Shown here piece after piece: positions 46,901-59,425 of a stretch of 64,000 nucleotides of DNA. The DNA is from Poecilobothrus nobilitatus. Its lineage: Eukaryota; Arthropoda; Insecta; Diptera; Dolichopodidae. The DNA lies in contig OX352773.1 of the NCBI GenBank assembly GCA_947095535.1, forward strand, positions 92,290,670 through 92,354,669, read 5' to 3'. Position 1 is the stretch's first letter. Each line of letters opens with the position of its first letter. The position numbers were made by a program, and so were the translations under genes. Under the pieces are notes generated by a model, which was not told the origin of the DNA, made no database searches, and saw only the letters and a program-made list of their open reading frames with translations.

Positions 46901-47513
46901 ATTACAATTTTTATAAAGGAAAGATTTCGTTTTTAGTAGAATAAATATTTAGATACATACCTTTGGTTTTTTTTTATTTTAAAGATTCAAGTTTTTTAAA
47001 GTATTTTATTAAAATAAAATTTTGTTTTAAATAATTCTAAATTGAATAATTTTTAATTTTAACAAGGCTTTTACTACCACTGAATGGGTTTTCGGTTAAG
47101 TCATTGGATTTAAATCATATTTTCTTACCCATTTTTTTTTTTTTTCAATAAATTCAATTCAAATTTATCAAAACTTTCGAAACTAATATTGAAATTGTTG
47201 AAAACACGAACGAAACACGAACGGTTAAGATTAGACACTAGACGAGTTGGAGAAGCTCTTTAAGTGCCGGAATATACGCAGAATTAGGAAAATTATATAT
47301 TTTTTTGTTGGAAAGTATTTATTTTATTTTAGGAAATGTAATAGAAGAAAAGTGAACCAGATATATTTTCATATCCTTAATCTGCTGATTTGCATCTAAA
47401 AATATTGTTATTAAAGTGAATGATTAACTGTTTATGCAGTTTTTAGATAGAACTAAGATTATCATCATCTGTGTCGTATATTATGCTCTTCTTAAGAAAA
47501 TTCATATATATAC
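43921..47513. other. AT-rich DNA
   Basis: Mostly A- and T-runs, with a (TA)n tract near 44886-44907. A 38-bp direct duplication (TTAGAAACATATTGCACTGG near 45676 and its near copy at 45714) is the only structure noticed. The 63-codon frame at 45821 is low-complexity. Confidence 0.55.
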
Positions 47514-48010
47514 AGGATGTTTCTGACTCGATGGTCTTTCTTGAAATGAGTGATCGGACATGTCGAGACCAACAAAAATTGTATTGAAGGGGAGGGGGTG
47601 GTCTATTCTGAAGCCTTCTCGAGATATGAGGGGTTAAAGATGTTTTAGCGACTTTTCATAAATATATAACTTTTAAATGGCTTGCTATATGGAGATAAAA
47701 GAAAATGCATTTATTGCAGTAACTTGTCAGCCTTAATTTTTGTGTATTAATGATTCCCATATGATAACAGTTACAAAGTTATGAAGGTTCAAAATGATTT
47801 AAAATTAAAAAATCATGTTTCAAACTCAATTTTATTTAACACCCTTTTGAAAATAACATACTTTTCTATTGTGATTGAAAATAACACAGCGAATCAAAAT
47901 AACACACTTTTCTATTCTTTGTATCTCAAAAAGGGTTAGAGATAGAGCAAAAGTTATTAGGTATTAATTATTTATAGGGCTGTTTTGAAATATTGTGAAT
48001 GAATTTATTT
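47514..48010. repeat. Possible transposon fragment starting ACAGGATG
   Basis: ACAGGATGTTTCTGACTCGA begins a block of about 480 bp with moderate GC at its start (GGAGGGGGTGGTC, CTTCTCGAGATATGAGGGG). AAAATAACATACTTTTCTATT is repeated in direct orientation near 47850 and 47898. Many arthropod elements begin with an ACAGGGTG-like end, but no opposite inverted end was found. Confidence 0.3.
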
Positions 48011-48496
48011 TTTAAATTAGAGAATCTAACCGCAAAAGTGTTTCCATACCTAATACCTGATCAATTGAATTGAATTTCTCAATATATTTAAATATAGAGT
48101 GAATTTATATTTTTATGACATAATTGAATAATGATAGCATGAAAATAAGATTTTATGTGCGTATTCAAATTTAGATCGCATATAGAGATTTTGTAATGTA
48201 CGGATCGCTAAATTCTTTAGATTATCTTTAGATTAGATTTTATATAACCCAGCATTAGTTATTAAATTTCAGTAAAGAAAACACTACTTATTAAATTTCG
48301 TTAAGATGTACTATTTTTTCGAAAATAAGGTTGCTATTTCTATGGTCAGAAGGATGTGAACTTAGTTGACTAGTGCTTCTGACAACCTATTCTGAATATA
48401 CATATTTGTGCACTTTTCCAGCAAATTTTTCAAAAATTTTACAGAATTTTTGTATTTTGTAATTAAAATTTTGTAAACCAGAATTTTTTATTTGAC
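48011..48496. other. AT-rich non-coding DNA
   Basis: Nothing recognised. Confidence 0.5.
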
Positions 48497-48568
48497 TATA
48501 ATGGTGTAGAAATTAAATCGCTGGCCTTCTAATCGAAAGGTCTCGGGTTCATACCGAAGTCAGGGCAT
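48497..48568 (+). mobile_element. tRNA-like sequence (Arg-TCT-like)
   Basis: AATGGTGTAGAAATTAAATCG resembles an A box, GGCCTTCTAATCGAAAGGTC an anticodon arm with a TCT anticodon, and CGGGTTCATACCGA a B box and T arm. The acceptor stem does not pair. It is therefore a tRNA pseudogene or the head of another SINE. The tail downstream (to about 48660) is AT-rich and unlike the other SINE bodies. Confidence 0.5.
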
Positions 48569-48659
48569 ATTATACAATATTAATAATTTATATGATAATA
48601 GTTTGTATCGTAACATAATGTATGATAAATAATTTTTATATAAAATAATAGATGGCACT

Positions 48660-49120
48660 GTAGAAGTCTAATATATATTTGTGTGTCCATAATCATGTAC
48701 AATAGCTACAGCTATAGGAATTCAATCTTAGTCAAATAAGGGATTTAATGAATGCTTTATGCTCTTCATAGGAAAACAAAACTAAATTTTAAAATACAGA
48801 ATTTTTTTTATTATTTACAAAGCCTTCATTCCATTATAATTAAAAAATAAAATAAAAAACATTTTTCTTAAAGCGTACCTATAGGTAGATATTAAATAAT
48901 TACTAAATGTAACTATTTTAAAATTTTAATTAATAAAGATTTTTTACTGTGAAACTATAGTTTTTAATAACAAATCATCTGTTGATATTTTGTTTTATTT
49001 TTAATTAATAATAATAAAAAATTATTCATTTTTTTATCTTTAAGGTAAATAAACGTAAATTTGAAACTGACATATAAAACAAAAATAATTTAAATAATAT
49101 ATACTAAAAAGTATTTATAA
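48660..49120. other. AT-rich non-coding DNA
   Basis: Nothing recognised. Confidence 0.5.
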
Positions 49121-49987
49121 CAAGGTAGAATGTAAACCAACGGCTTTTAAAAGCGCACATTTCCAAAACTCAATACAAACTGTTTAGAAGTGTGACTTAC
49201 ACAAAAATTTGAAAATTTCATGTAATAAGAAAAAATGTGAAAATAGGACATTTTTGAAATTTTGAGGGCCGTAAGTCCGAAATCCTACATAACTAAGAAA
49301 AGCCGTTAACACACGTAAAAATATATTATTGAACCTTTAATTTTCATGTCTTGCCGAAGAAAAATTTGTACAGGTGCCTAAGTTACAGGTGTCTAAAAAC
49401 AGCAAATTTTCAATTTTTGAGGCGTAATAACTCTTAAAGAGGGGGTTTTACCAAAAAATTTTCTGAGGAAACTTACATAAACAGGGGGTGGTCCAAAAAA
49501 ATTTTTTGAGCAAACTTATACTAATTCTAAAAGTTCTTTCTTGTCTCAAAATTTCAAGCCTCTATCTAAAAGCGTGCCGGAGTTATGGAATTAGAAAAAT
49601 CATGCAAAAATTGGTTTTCACATAACGGTAAATTTAAATACTAAGTTTAAAAAAATTGTATAATTTTGATATTAATTTACAAAGATAAAAGAAATACCCG
49701 TCGAATGACGTTTTCAGATTGAAAAATCTTAAGCAGAACATATATGCATTTAAAAATAGGGCTTTTTCAAAGTTTGAGGGGGTGTAGCTCCGTAATGGGA
49801 GGGGCTACATGAAAAAGTTGTTCCACAAAATTATTTTTTTTATGAGACCTACCCATGGTTAAAATTTTTTTTCTCTATCTTTAACGGTGTAGAAGTTTTG
49901 TAAACAGACGAACGGACGGACGGACGGACGGACAGAGTGAAACTAATAAGCGCATTTTTTCAAAATTTTTTTGGAAATGTGCTAAAA
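49121..49987 (+). mobile_element. F1b element
   Basis: Nearly identical to F1a at its first 350 bp and its last 500 bp. The start is CAAGGTAGAATGTAAACC; the 5' subterminal GCGCACATTTCCAAAA is inverse to the end TTTTTGGAAATGTGC. A deletion joins the first and second internal units (GAGGAAACTTACATAAACAG near 49468), removing about one 475-bp unit. The 3' end carries a perfect GACG array (about 49908-49934) then ACAGAGTGAAACTAATAAGC. High similarity to F1a, 40 kb away, implies recent activity. Confidence 0.8.
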
Positions 49988-52789
49988 ACTATTATTTGAA
50001 TTTAAAAAAGAAGGAAAAGATCATATCAAATTTTTTCATTGGTTCGAAAATTTAAAAAAAAAAAACTCCAAATTAAAAACCAAATTTTTAAAGTTCAATT
50101 TGGTTTCTGTTTCAAATGTATTTTTCTATAGCTTAATTTGTAATTTAATATATCGAATTTTTTTTTATATATATTAAAAGTAGTTTTTTTATTAGAATTT
50201 AATATTTATAGAATATACAAAATATATTTTTAAAAACGTGTAGATTTATTTCATTGTTTTTATTAAAAAGTATCCTATTTCGATGATATGATGATGATCT
50301 TAAATAAATATGAAACGAATGAAATAATTAAATACTAAATTTTATCATTTAGGATGTTGTTACAGATATTATTTTCTAGTTTAGATCTCCTATAATAATT
50401 CTTTTAGTTTTTACAATGTTGTTTAACTTCTGTATTTTGTAATAACAATTTATATAATTTCCTTGAGGATCAAAAAGGATAATCTCCAATTATTCATATA
50501 ATTTTCACTTTAAAATTTTTGTAATTGTAAATTTTCTGAAAAAAAAAACAATTTTTGTGGACATATTTGGGTAATTTGAATTTTAATCGTAAAGCTTTTT
50601 AATAAATAAAATAATTTAAATTAAGCCTAACATTAAAAATTAAAAGGATATCACCATTGTATTTTATTTTGTTTTCATTCTTCGTTTCAGTATGAAAAGT
50701 TTTAACAATTATGACTTAATCTCTCGAAGTCACTTTATAAAGCATTTACGTATATATAAGCATTTATAAACTATATATATGCTTTATATATTCTCGAAAA
50801 GTTTCCCGAATCAATTCTATTCCCTTTTCTTAATCTGAATCGAAAATAAATCTACTCTAAATCGGCAAATCATTAAAATCTTTTCTATTTTTTATACATA
50901 TTAAAGGATTGATTTTCAAATTTTGAACAAATTTTAAAAAACAAAGGTAACAGTTTTTCTTTAGAGATAACCAACACTCTAACATTTTTCGCTAACTAAC
51001 ACTTTTGCATATACAGAACAACAGAAACTCTTCAGGTCGTTTTAATATACCTTTTTTTTATTTTAAATGAAGACATTTTTTCTTTAAGTAAAGAAATTTT
51101 TATTTTAAATTAAGATTTTTTTACTTTAACTAAAGACATTTATAATGTAAATTAAATTAAAAAAATAGATATATATATCATACACACATAAATATGAAAT
51201 ACATAAATATCAGGTTGAAATATAATACATATTACATAAATTAAATATGTACATATATACGTACAATTATTATTAATATAACGTAAATTACTGAAGTTTA
51301 TTCTTCATTTAAAATAAAAATGTCTTCACTTAAAGTAAAAAATGTATTCAATTTAAGTAAAAATAGTATATCTAATCTTTCGACTATTTTTTTTAATCAT
51401 CGATCGACCTGTTATTCAATTTCTAAATAAAGAGATTACTATATATGACATGAACCTTATACTTAGTAGGAAATATTATATTTATATAGTATATATATAT
51501 ATAATAGAAACTCCTTCATCATATGTAATTTAATGCATGAATCAAAAATTGAATGAAAAATTTTTCTTCATTTTGTCGTAATTTTCGACATTTTTTTTTT
51601 TTTTGTTTTTTTTTTTATATTTCGTATGAATGAAATATAATATTTAATATTAAAAAAAAAAACAATGTGTTTATATAAATGTAAATATATGTATAATAAT
51701 CTATGGATAAAAATCTGTATATATTTATTTTTCAATTTTAGATATTGGGTCGGAAAAAAAATATAACAACAACAACAATTTATAACGAAAAAAAACAAAA
51801 AAAAAACGTATTCTAAAAATAATATGAGAAAATGAGAAAGAAATTGAATAAAAGTATGGCATAAATATACGTGGTGATGGTAAACGATATTTTGTAAGGA
51901 TTTTTACTCCAATTCGTTTCTACTGAAGAACAATAAACAAAAAACAAAAAAATTGAAATATAAAATAAATGTATTGTTTATTACGGTGAATTTTAAAATA
52001 ACTGTGTGGTAAATTGAAATATTTTTTTTTTTTTTATTTTTACAGACAAACATGGTAATGGTTAGATTTTAGATTTTTTCATTCAATATGATATTTATCA
52101 GACATAGAAATGTACTAAGAACTGTAATTCAGTATAAGTAAAAAAAAAAAAAAAAAAATACATTCTAAAATCTAGAATAGAAACTAAAAATTAAAAACAA
52201 AAAACAAAAAATAATAAAGGAAAATAGAAAAACTAAACTGTTTTCTATCACACATACGTGTACTTTTAAATAAAATAAAATATAATATATAAATTTAAAA
52301 TAGAACTGGAAAATGTTTTAGGAGTTATAAAAGACCTAAAAAAAATATTAAATTGAGAACAAAAAAAGTTTATTTTTTTTTTTTAAATTCAAATAAATTC
52401 AATTTTTATTCTGAATTATTGACAAGAATTTAAAAGTTAAATTTTTTTTGACTAAAGATAATTTGTTTTTACTGAAGAGTTTCATTTATTCCTCATGTCA
52501 TTTTAAAGATTTTGTCATTTTATTAATGAAAATTACATGTTAATACCCTGATTGCCTTTATATTTACAAAATCGTTTCAATTCTTTATATTATCGGTCTC
52601 TTTATCACTTTTGAATGATTAGTACTTTTTTTTATTAAGTTTTCGGTTTAATATTCTTTTCTTATTTAGAAAATGTAATAAACAGGTGGTTTAGATTAAT
52701 AGTTTATGTTTGGTCTAATATCCTTTTAGAAAAAAAAAAAATATTTTAGACTTTTTTAATAGTTGATTTCTAAAAAATACTGGTAAAGT
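49988..52789. other. AT-rich DNA with inverted motifs
   Basis: In 51060-51365, ATTTTAAATGAAGACATTTTT and neighbouring ACTTTAACTAAAGACATT on the left are inverse to CATTTAAAATAAAAATGTC and CTTCACTTAAAGTAAAAAA on the right. That suggests a foldback of about 300 bp. The rest is homopolymer-rich and featureless. Confidence 0.45.
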
Positions 52790-53225
52790 TCCTCTTTTTA
52801 CCACATTTTTCAAAAAATGTTTGCTTCTAGACAGTGCCTTGAAATTTTGAGGAAAGAAATATCATACTGAATTAGCACTAGTTTCATTAGAATTTTTTTT
52901 TTACTAAACTTACTCCCTGTCGAGAGTTAAAAATTTAAAATTTACTATTTTTAAACACCTGTAACTTAAGGACCTGTGCAGATTTTCTCAAAGACATAAA
53001 GATGTAAAGTAAGGCATAAAAATTAAAGCTTCAATACTATATTTTTACATGTTTTAATATCTTTTCTTAGTTATAAAAGGTTAGACAGCTGCAACCCCTC
53101 AATTTTGTAAAAAGGTCCTATTTTCAAATGTTTATATCTTAAGTTCTGCTTAATATTTTAATAATTTTCAATCTAGAGGCATCAAACAACAGCACATAAA
53201 TATATTATTAATTTTACCGTTGACC
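52790..53225 (-). mobile_element. F1g element, partial
   Basis: Inverse F1 blocks in order: CTATTTTTAAACACCTGTAAC, AGACATAAAGATGTAAAG, TATATTTTTACATG, TTTCTTAGTTATAAAAGG, GCAACCCCTCAATTTTG, TATATCTTAAGTTCTGC and TTTTACCGTTGA. Both terminal regions are missing or strongly decayed. Confidence 0.65.
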
Positions 53226-53659
53226 TTGATTCAAAGGACCTCTGGGATACCTCTGGGAAATCTATTATAGTTTAATCTATCTATTAAGGTTTAAGTTACT
53301 TTATTTGTTGGTTAAATCGTTTTCAATACTTTCAACTCCATAAAGTATATTTTAAATGTTAATAAAAATAAATTTTATTTTAAATAAAAGTTCCTCAAAT
53401 ATTAATAGACAATTGTAATGCCTTTCCTTAAACAGATATCAAAAGTATTAAATTTTTAAAGTAAATAGTTGGATTTTCTTTTTTCAATGGACTGGGTAAA
53501 TACCAAAATTAATTCTTGAATAAAAAATGATCATTTTCACCCTCCGATTCGGCTTCTTTACATTATAATTTTAATAGTGTGAATTATTCTTGATTTTTCG
53601 CAATTAAAAAGCTGTATTGATGTTAATTATGCCATAATGGAATCGTACCCTTTATTCGT

Positions 53660-54220
53660 AACAAAAATTCAAATTAAAGTCCTAAATGATTTGATTATGA
53701 TCTGGAAAAAACTACGGAAAAAAAAAAATAAGGCACGGAATAGATTTCTCAAAAGTAAAAGAGATACCATTTAATCTGATTTTGTTCATATATATAATTC
53801 TTACAAATCTCTTTTCGACTTTTCTTACAAGAGTTACGATCATTTTTCTGCTACTAACATCCTTAAGAATCCTAAATTGTTTTGAAAATTTGTTAATTCC
53901 AAAAAAAAAATTTAATGAATATCCCAATTTCCTGTCTTTTAATGGTGTAAACTCTAATGATCCTATTATAATACAGGATACTAGAAGAATTAATTTTGAT
54001 CAGTCTGTTGAAAAGATAATATCCAATATCCAAGAAAATTTAATACATTTGATATTTGTTGAAGACTACAGGCATAACAATTATCTATTAAATATTTGAA
54101 CGGATCAAGTATTAATATTAGCTGGCACCATAAAAGGTTCTTCTTCATGTAGAGTCCAATCTTGTGGAAGATTAAAATAACCGTAGATAACTAACTCAAC
54201 TGATGAATTCATTTCATTAT
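53660..54220 (-). pseudogene. APE-type endonuclease relic of a non-LTR element
   Basis: On the minus strand near 54110-54210 the translation ELVIYGYFNLPQDWTLHEEE matches the (V)YGDFNLPxxxW motif of apurinic-type endonuclease domains of insect LINEs; the catalytic Asp is replaced by Tyr. It continues with PFMVPANINT, a stop, then IDNCYACSLQQISNVLNFLG and, after frameshifts, the frame at 53712-53927 (MGYSLNFFFGINKFS). This domain nicks genomic DNA to prime reverse transcription. No reverse transcriptase is attached. The plus-strand frame 53782-54099 is its antisense shadow. Confidence 0.6.
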
Positions 54221-55714
54221 CCATTTCATTACATTCATTTCATTATCCATGCGTGAAGTTTGGCAGCTTTAACACAATTACAGTTCGACACAATTAAAAT
54301 CACAACACAATCAATCGTTTTCAAAAATTTTAAAATATTTTTAAATAATAAAATATCTTTACATTGAACCAATTATGGGAAAAATTAACCCATTAGTAAA
54401 ATGGGTTTAGATTTTAATTTAATGCAACTAAAAAAAATCTTTATTTCAGAGCCTTCAATAACATTCACTGTTAATTCTCTAATTTTAATTTGACTTTTCC
54501 AATTATTCTTTACTACAAATTTTTAATTGTAAATTTAACATTGTAAATCGTCATGTTAAACATGAATAAATAAATAAAAATTAAATACAAATTTTTTTTT
54601 TTCTTGAAATATGCGCAATTTCCATTTTTACCTAAAATCTAATTCCAAAAATTAATAAAAAAAAAAACCCAAAATCGCAAGTAGGTATTTCCACCTACCT
54701 TTCTAAACCTAAAATATAGTAAAAAATAAAATAAGAGAATTTGGTTTTCCATTTGATTTGACTATTCAGAATAAATTCTTTCAACCTCTTCAATTAAATT
54801 TTCTTTAACGATTTTCATTGTTTTGTTTTTTTTTCTTTTTTTTTTTGTTGATAACCTTAAAATGATTCTTAGATTTTTCGATCAGAATCTTAGTATTGAT
54901 TTATTTATATTAGATTATTTTACTACTATCTTTAATCTTTATTTTATTAGAAACGAATCCCTATTTTCTATTCTATTCTATTCTTACTTGTATTTGTATT
55001 CTTAACATCAGACCTAAGTTCTTATTTGTTTTTTTTTTTTTTTGTTTTTTATGTATATGTATAGAATTTTCATTATAATATTTTTTTTTTTTTGTATGTG
55101 TTGTGAATTTAATGAAAAATCACTTTATGAATACTAATTAATATATATTTATATATGTATATGGACAATATGTAATTGAATATAATTTAATTGATATACG
55201 AATATGTATAAATACTAGATTGGTACTTATATTTTGTTTATTGATAATAAAACTAAATCTATATATAAGATAAAAGGATATAAGGAAGGATATATTGTTT
55301 AGTTATAAAAATAAAATTAGATTTTAATCAAATATTGATTAGAATTCCATTAAATTCTAATAAATAAATTAATTATTTTATTATATTAGAAAATATTATA
55401 ATATTTACATATATATATATATATATATTTATATGTATCTATTCATTTTTTTTTTTGTGTTTTCGAAAGAAAAGATAGTTTTTAATTTTGGACAATATTT
55501 GATATAAGTTAAAAGAAAGAAATGATTTGGATTCTTGATATTAAAACAAAAAAATTAAATAAATTGACCTTTCATTATTATTATATTATGAACAGTTTAA
55601 ATCATCTTTATTCATTCTAATTCATCTTTAAAATTAATGATGTCTTAATAAAGTAATAAAATTATATTATGCTGTTTCTTAATTATTACAGCTGCCAGAA
55701 ATAGTCTCACATAA
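54221..55714. other. AT-rich non-coding DNA
   Basis: Long T runs and a (TA)n tract near 55409-55430. Nothing recognised. Confidence 0.5.
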
Positions 55715-55957
55715 AATAATCCCCAACGGCTATTGTCACTGTTAACAAAATAGTAATAATAATAGGCGGATTCACTGTTTCCTTACAATCTCACTCCCAA
55801 TCAACAATGTTTCCGGATCCTATTGTCTTATTCTTTCCTATCCCTACTCCCTAGTTAATATACTGCGTTAGCAGGTAGAGGTTTCATCTTTCATCCCATT
55901 ATATTGGTGGAATTCTTGGTGTCTTTGGAAAATTCGCACCTCCCTTAGCAAAAAACA
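55715..55957 (-). repeat. R7 repeat, copy 2 (inverted)
   Basis: The reverse complement reproduces the 18978 copy in order: CTAAGGGAGGTGCGAAT, TTCCAAAGACACCAAGAAT, CCAATATAATGGGATGAAAG, CTAGGGAGTAGGGATAGGAA, GGAAACATTGTTGATTGGGA, GTAAGGAAACAGTGAATCCG and TTTTGTTAACAGTGACAATA. It is the shorter copy, lacking the distal 100 bp. Confidence 0.65.
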
Positions 55958-55978
55958 AAATTAATTAACAACTAACAA

Positions 55979-56610
55979 AATGGGAAATTATTTCATTATG
56001 AAATAATACCCAAAAAATGAAATGAAATATTCCCGAAATTAAGTGAAATAACTTCCAAATTAAAATGAAATAATCTCCCAAATTCCTTTTAAAATGTAGT
56101 TAAATAACATATATTAATTAAGGGATTACTACATTTTTCAGAAACATCAAAATCGCGAATTACAAAATTTCGAATTTGAATATCGCGAAAAAATTTTGGA
56201 AAAATATCAGTGCAAATGAATGTGCCTGTTTATGTATGTGATATATGTCTTTTGAATTAGGACGAATTTTAGAGTTGATTACAAAATCAAGATTTCAGTA
56301 ATTTGTTTAGCGGAGTTTTGGGGTATCCTCCGTTATTATAAATTCTTTGATATGGAAATGTATATGTAAAAAATGTTGAAATTTTATTTTTTTTTATGGA
56401 GTAAATAAAAAGGTAGTAATTTTGAGGGGTTATTTCTTTTGCAAATTTATCTCATTTTAGGGGTATTATTTCATATGAAATAAGGTGCCAAATAGAAAAT
56501 AAAATAAAACACACAAATAATCATTTAATTCTACGTTTTAGATATAAGGGATTATTTACCGAACAAATTTGTGGGATGTTATTTCTTGTGGTGATATTTC
56601 CGGAAAATAT
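55979..56610. repeat. GAAATAAT foldback region
   Basis: The left part has repeated TGAAATAATACCCAAAA-type units (GAAATAATACCC, GAAATATTCCCG, GAAATAACTTCC, GAAATAATCTCC). The right part has the inverse units (GGGGTTATTTC, GGGGTATTATTTCATATG, GGGATGTTATTTC). An R5 motif lies between (near 56265). Multi-unit inverted ends suggest one foldback-type element of about 630 bp. Confidence 0.45.
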
Positions 56611-57230
56611 TTATTACCTATATTTACAATTTTTAACGAAGACATAAATAATAACTTCAGTTTCAACATGAAGGTTTTATATTTTAATTAAATGTGTTAA
56701 AATTGAATAAAGCTGAGGGAGCTTTCAGAGAAAAATGCAAGATGAAATAATCTATAAAGTTGAATATTAAGTAAACACAGTAGCAATTAAATATAGTACA
56801 CTACAGCCCTATTGTTTAAAAAAAAGGAAAATATAAACAATTATAATAAGAAAATAATATCAAATCAAATTGTACATAAATTTTGTTAATATAGAAAGAT
56901 TCAAAAAAATAATCTTGGAACGGTGTCACCTAAATAATACAATTTAGAAATATAAATTCTATTTCTAAGACAATTAAATTAAGAATCAAGAAAGTCCTTT
57001 TGACTATATATACGATGAGATATGATTTAATTGTAGTATACTCGTACTACACATACTATATATATTTTATATTACATACTACATAAAATAAGGATTCCGA
57101 TACTTTTTGACACAACCCGAAGCTCTAAAAGTTTAGTTCTAAAGTATCTTATTTAATATTAAGAATTATTTCTTTGAATCACACATGAACATTCATTTTC
57201 ATTTTAAAAGTGTTACTAAATATTTTCACT
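56611..57230. other. AT-rich non-coding DNA
   Basis: Nothing recognised. Confidence 0.5.
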
Positions 57231-58102
57231 TTTTAGCACATTTTTTAAAAAAAAATTCCAATAAAGTGCCTATTACTTTAACTGTTGTCCATCCGTCCGT
57301 CTGTTTAAAAAATTTCTACACCTTCTAAGATGGAACAGTGAAATTTTAAGCATGGATAAGTGTTTTAAAATAATGTTGTACTATAGAACAACCTCACCCT
57401 TTACGGAGCTACAACTCCTCAAAATTTGAAAAGTCTTATTTTTAAATAAGTATATCTCAGGTTGCCCTTAACATTTTTCAATCTAAAAACGCCAAACGAC
57501 AGATTTTGTTTTTTACCTTTATAAATCAATGTCAAAATTATCCAATTTTGTAATGTGGTATTTAAATGTACCGTTATGTAAAAGATAAATTTTGTAAAAT
57601 TTTAAATTATGGTATTAAATTTCAAAAATTACCGTTATGTGACGACTTCAACTTAAAAGCTCGTGTTCGTTATTTGGAACTACAACAAAATAAGGCACAC
57701 AAGTTAATTTCAACGTTATAATTTTAAATATTGTGTTGATGGATTTTCTTAATTATATAGCGTTTCCTTAAAATTGAAGAAATGTCTCTAGATTTTTCAC
57801 AATTTTTGTCTTAAATATAAAATTCTAAGAAAATTTTACAAATTTTGATGGAAGTCTAAATGCTTGTATTGATTTTTTGAAAAATATGCGCCTCTAAAAA
57901 CCGATGGTTTTCATTCTGAACCATTGGTCAGATGATTTAATATTTAAATTTACTGTTATGTGTAAAAGAAAAATTTAGAAAATTTTCCTTTCTTTATATC
58001 TCAGCAAAGCTTTCAGGTAGAACCATGAAATTTTGAGAAAAGAGAGAACTTTTAAAATTAGCATAAGTTTCCTCAGAAATTTGTTTTGTACCTTCTTTAT
58101 TT

Positions 58103-59213
58103 TTTATACCCTACACATTAAGTATAGGGTATATTAACTTTGGTATGGTGTTTGTAACCACCAAAAAGAAGCGAGTTAGGTATAGACATGTATATATATT
58201 CTAAATCAGGATCACCGCCGGAGTCGATTTAGCGATGTCCGTCCGTCCGCCCGTACGCACGATAACTCAAAAAATAATGATGCTATCTTGATGAAATTTA
58301 TACTGTAGGTTAACAATGACTAAGGTAAGGTGGGGATTGTAAATGGGCGAAATCGGACCATGCGTTCGAGTACCTCCCATACAACTTCCAAAACCTAATA
58401 CGCATATTTTCGAAATTAATAAAGATAGAAACTTAAAATTTTGTACGAGGGTGTGTTTTTCTGAATCCCTGATATCCCCAAAATTTGAGATTAAGTGGAG
58501 TGGTTGTTCGGGTACCTCCCATACAACTCCCAAAACCGAACATGCATATCTTCGAAATTAATAAAGATAGGAACTTCAAATTTGATAGGAGGGTGCTGTT
58601 TCCTAAATCCCTGATTTGTCTAAAATTTGAGAGGAATTGGAGTGGTCGTTCAGGTACCTCCCATACAACTCCCAAAACCGAACAACCATATCTTCGAAAT
58701 TAATAAAGACAGAAACTTCAAATTTGGTACTAGGGTGTTGTTTCCTGAATCCCTGATTTGTCCAAAATTTGAGGTGAATTGGTGGAGCTGTTCGGGTACC
58801 TCCCATACAATTTGTCCAAAATTTAAGATGAATTAGAATGGTTGTTCGGCTATCTGCCACACAACTCCTAAGACCAAATAAGCATATCTTCGAAATTAAT
58901 AAATATATAAACTTGAAATTTGATATAAGAATGTTCTACCCTGTTGATGTCTCTAAAATTTGAGATGAATTGGGGTGGTGGTCCGCGTGCCTTCACACAT
59001 TTCCCAAGACCGAACAATCATATTTTCGAATTTAATAAAGATAGAAACCTGAAATTTTGTACAAAGGTTGTAACAGCATTTATTTTTTTTAGCTTGTATT
59101 AAATACCTAACTAAAATAACTTATGGATTTTTAATTTAATTTGAATGTTTTAGGTGTAGGGTATAAATAAGTCGGTTGCATCGACTTACTGTTATTTTTA
59201 CTTGTTTTGTATC
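58103..59213 (-). mobile_element. D2 element with 142-bp array
   Basis: The 3' end is on the left: hairpin TATACCCTACAC / GTATAGGGTATA (58105-58116 with 58122-58133), then GGTGGTTACAAACACC-type sequence in inverse, GATCACCGCCGGAGTCGAT, the GACG array in inverse (GTCCGTCCGTCCGCCCG) and ACGCACGATAACTCAAAA. The 5' end is at the right: AGGTGTAGGGTAT (59152-59164), AAGTCGGTTGCATCGACTTA, CTGTTATTTTTACTTGTTTT. Both ends match the 41.6-kb D2 closely while the interior is shorter and more diverged. No target duplication is evident. Confidence 0.75.
58340..59060 (-). repeat. 142-bp tandem array inside D2
   Basis: TACCTCCCAT starts at 58371, 58513, 58655 and 58797, exactly 142 bp apart. A shortened step to about 58851 and one more unit follow. 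Shared blocks are CATACAACTCCCAAAACCGA, ATCTTCGAAATTAATAAAGA, AGAAACTTCAAATTTG, CCTGAATCCCTGATTTGTCC and AAAATTTGAGATGAATTGG. In reverse complement these correspond to blocks of the 147-bp unit at 42-43.6 kb. Overlapping open frames on both strands are repeat translations. Confidence 0.9.
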
Positions 59214-59425
59214 AAACTTGTAATATTAAAACACCTGTAACTTTTAGATGCCTGTACAATTTTTTTCAAAATAAAGCACAAAAATGACTGCTTCAATAGT
59301 ATAATTTTACGATAACATTACGACGACATAAGACTTTTCTTAAATATACTTATTAGGATTTCTTTAAAATTGAAGAAAGTATCTCTTGATTTTTCACAAT
59401 TTTTCATAAAAAATTATTATGGGCT

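Larger units (their letters stand above)
57236..59425 (-). mobile_element. F1h element, split by D2
   Basis: The first part is 57236 to about 58100: GCACATTTTTTAAAAAAAAAT, CCGTCCGTCTGTTT, CACCTTCTAAGATG, ACGGAGCTACAACTCC, TTACCGTTATGTGACG, then GTTTCCTCAGAAATTTG. The second part is about 59214-59425, resuming AAAACACCTGTAAC, AAAGCACAAAAATGACTGC and ATTTTACGATAACATTACG in the correct inverted F1 order. The D2 element 58103-59213 sits between them. Confidence 0.7.

Noticed and set aside
58267..58860. Overlapping frames of 70-88 codons
   Set aside because: Translations of the 142-bp array in the D2 element, on both strands.
58081..59211. TTGTTTTGTA on both sides of the D2 element as a target duplication
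   Set aside because: The right copy belongs to the conserved D2 end (ACTTGTTTT, also at 41.56 kb) and the left copy to F1 sequence, so the match is probably chance.
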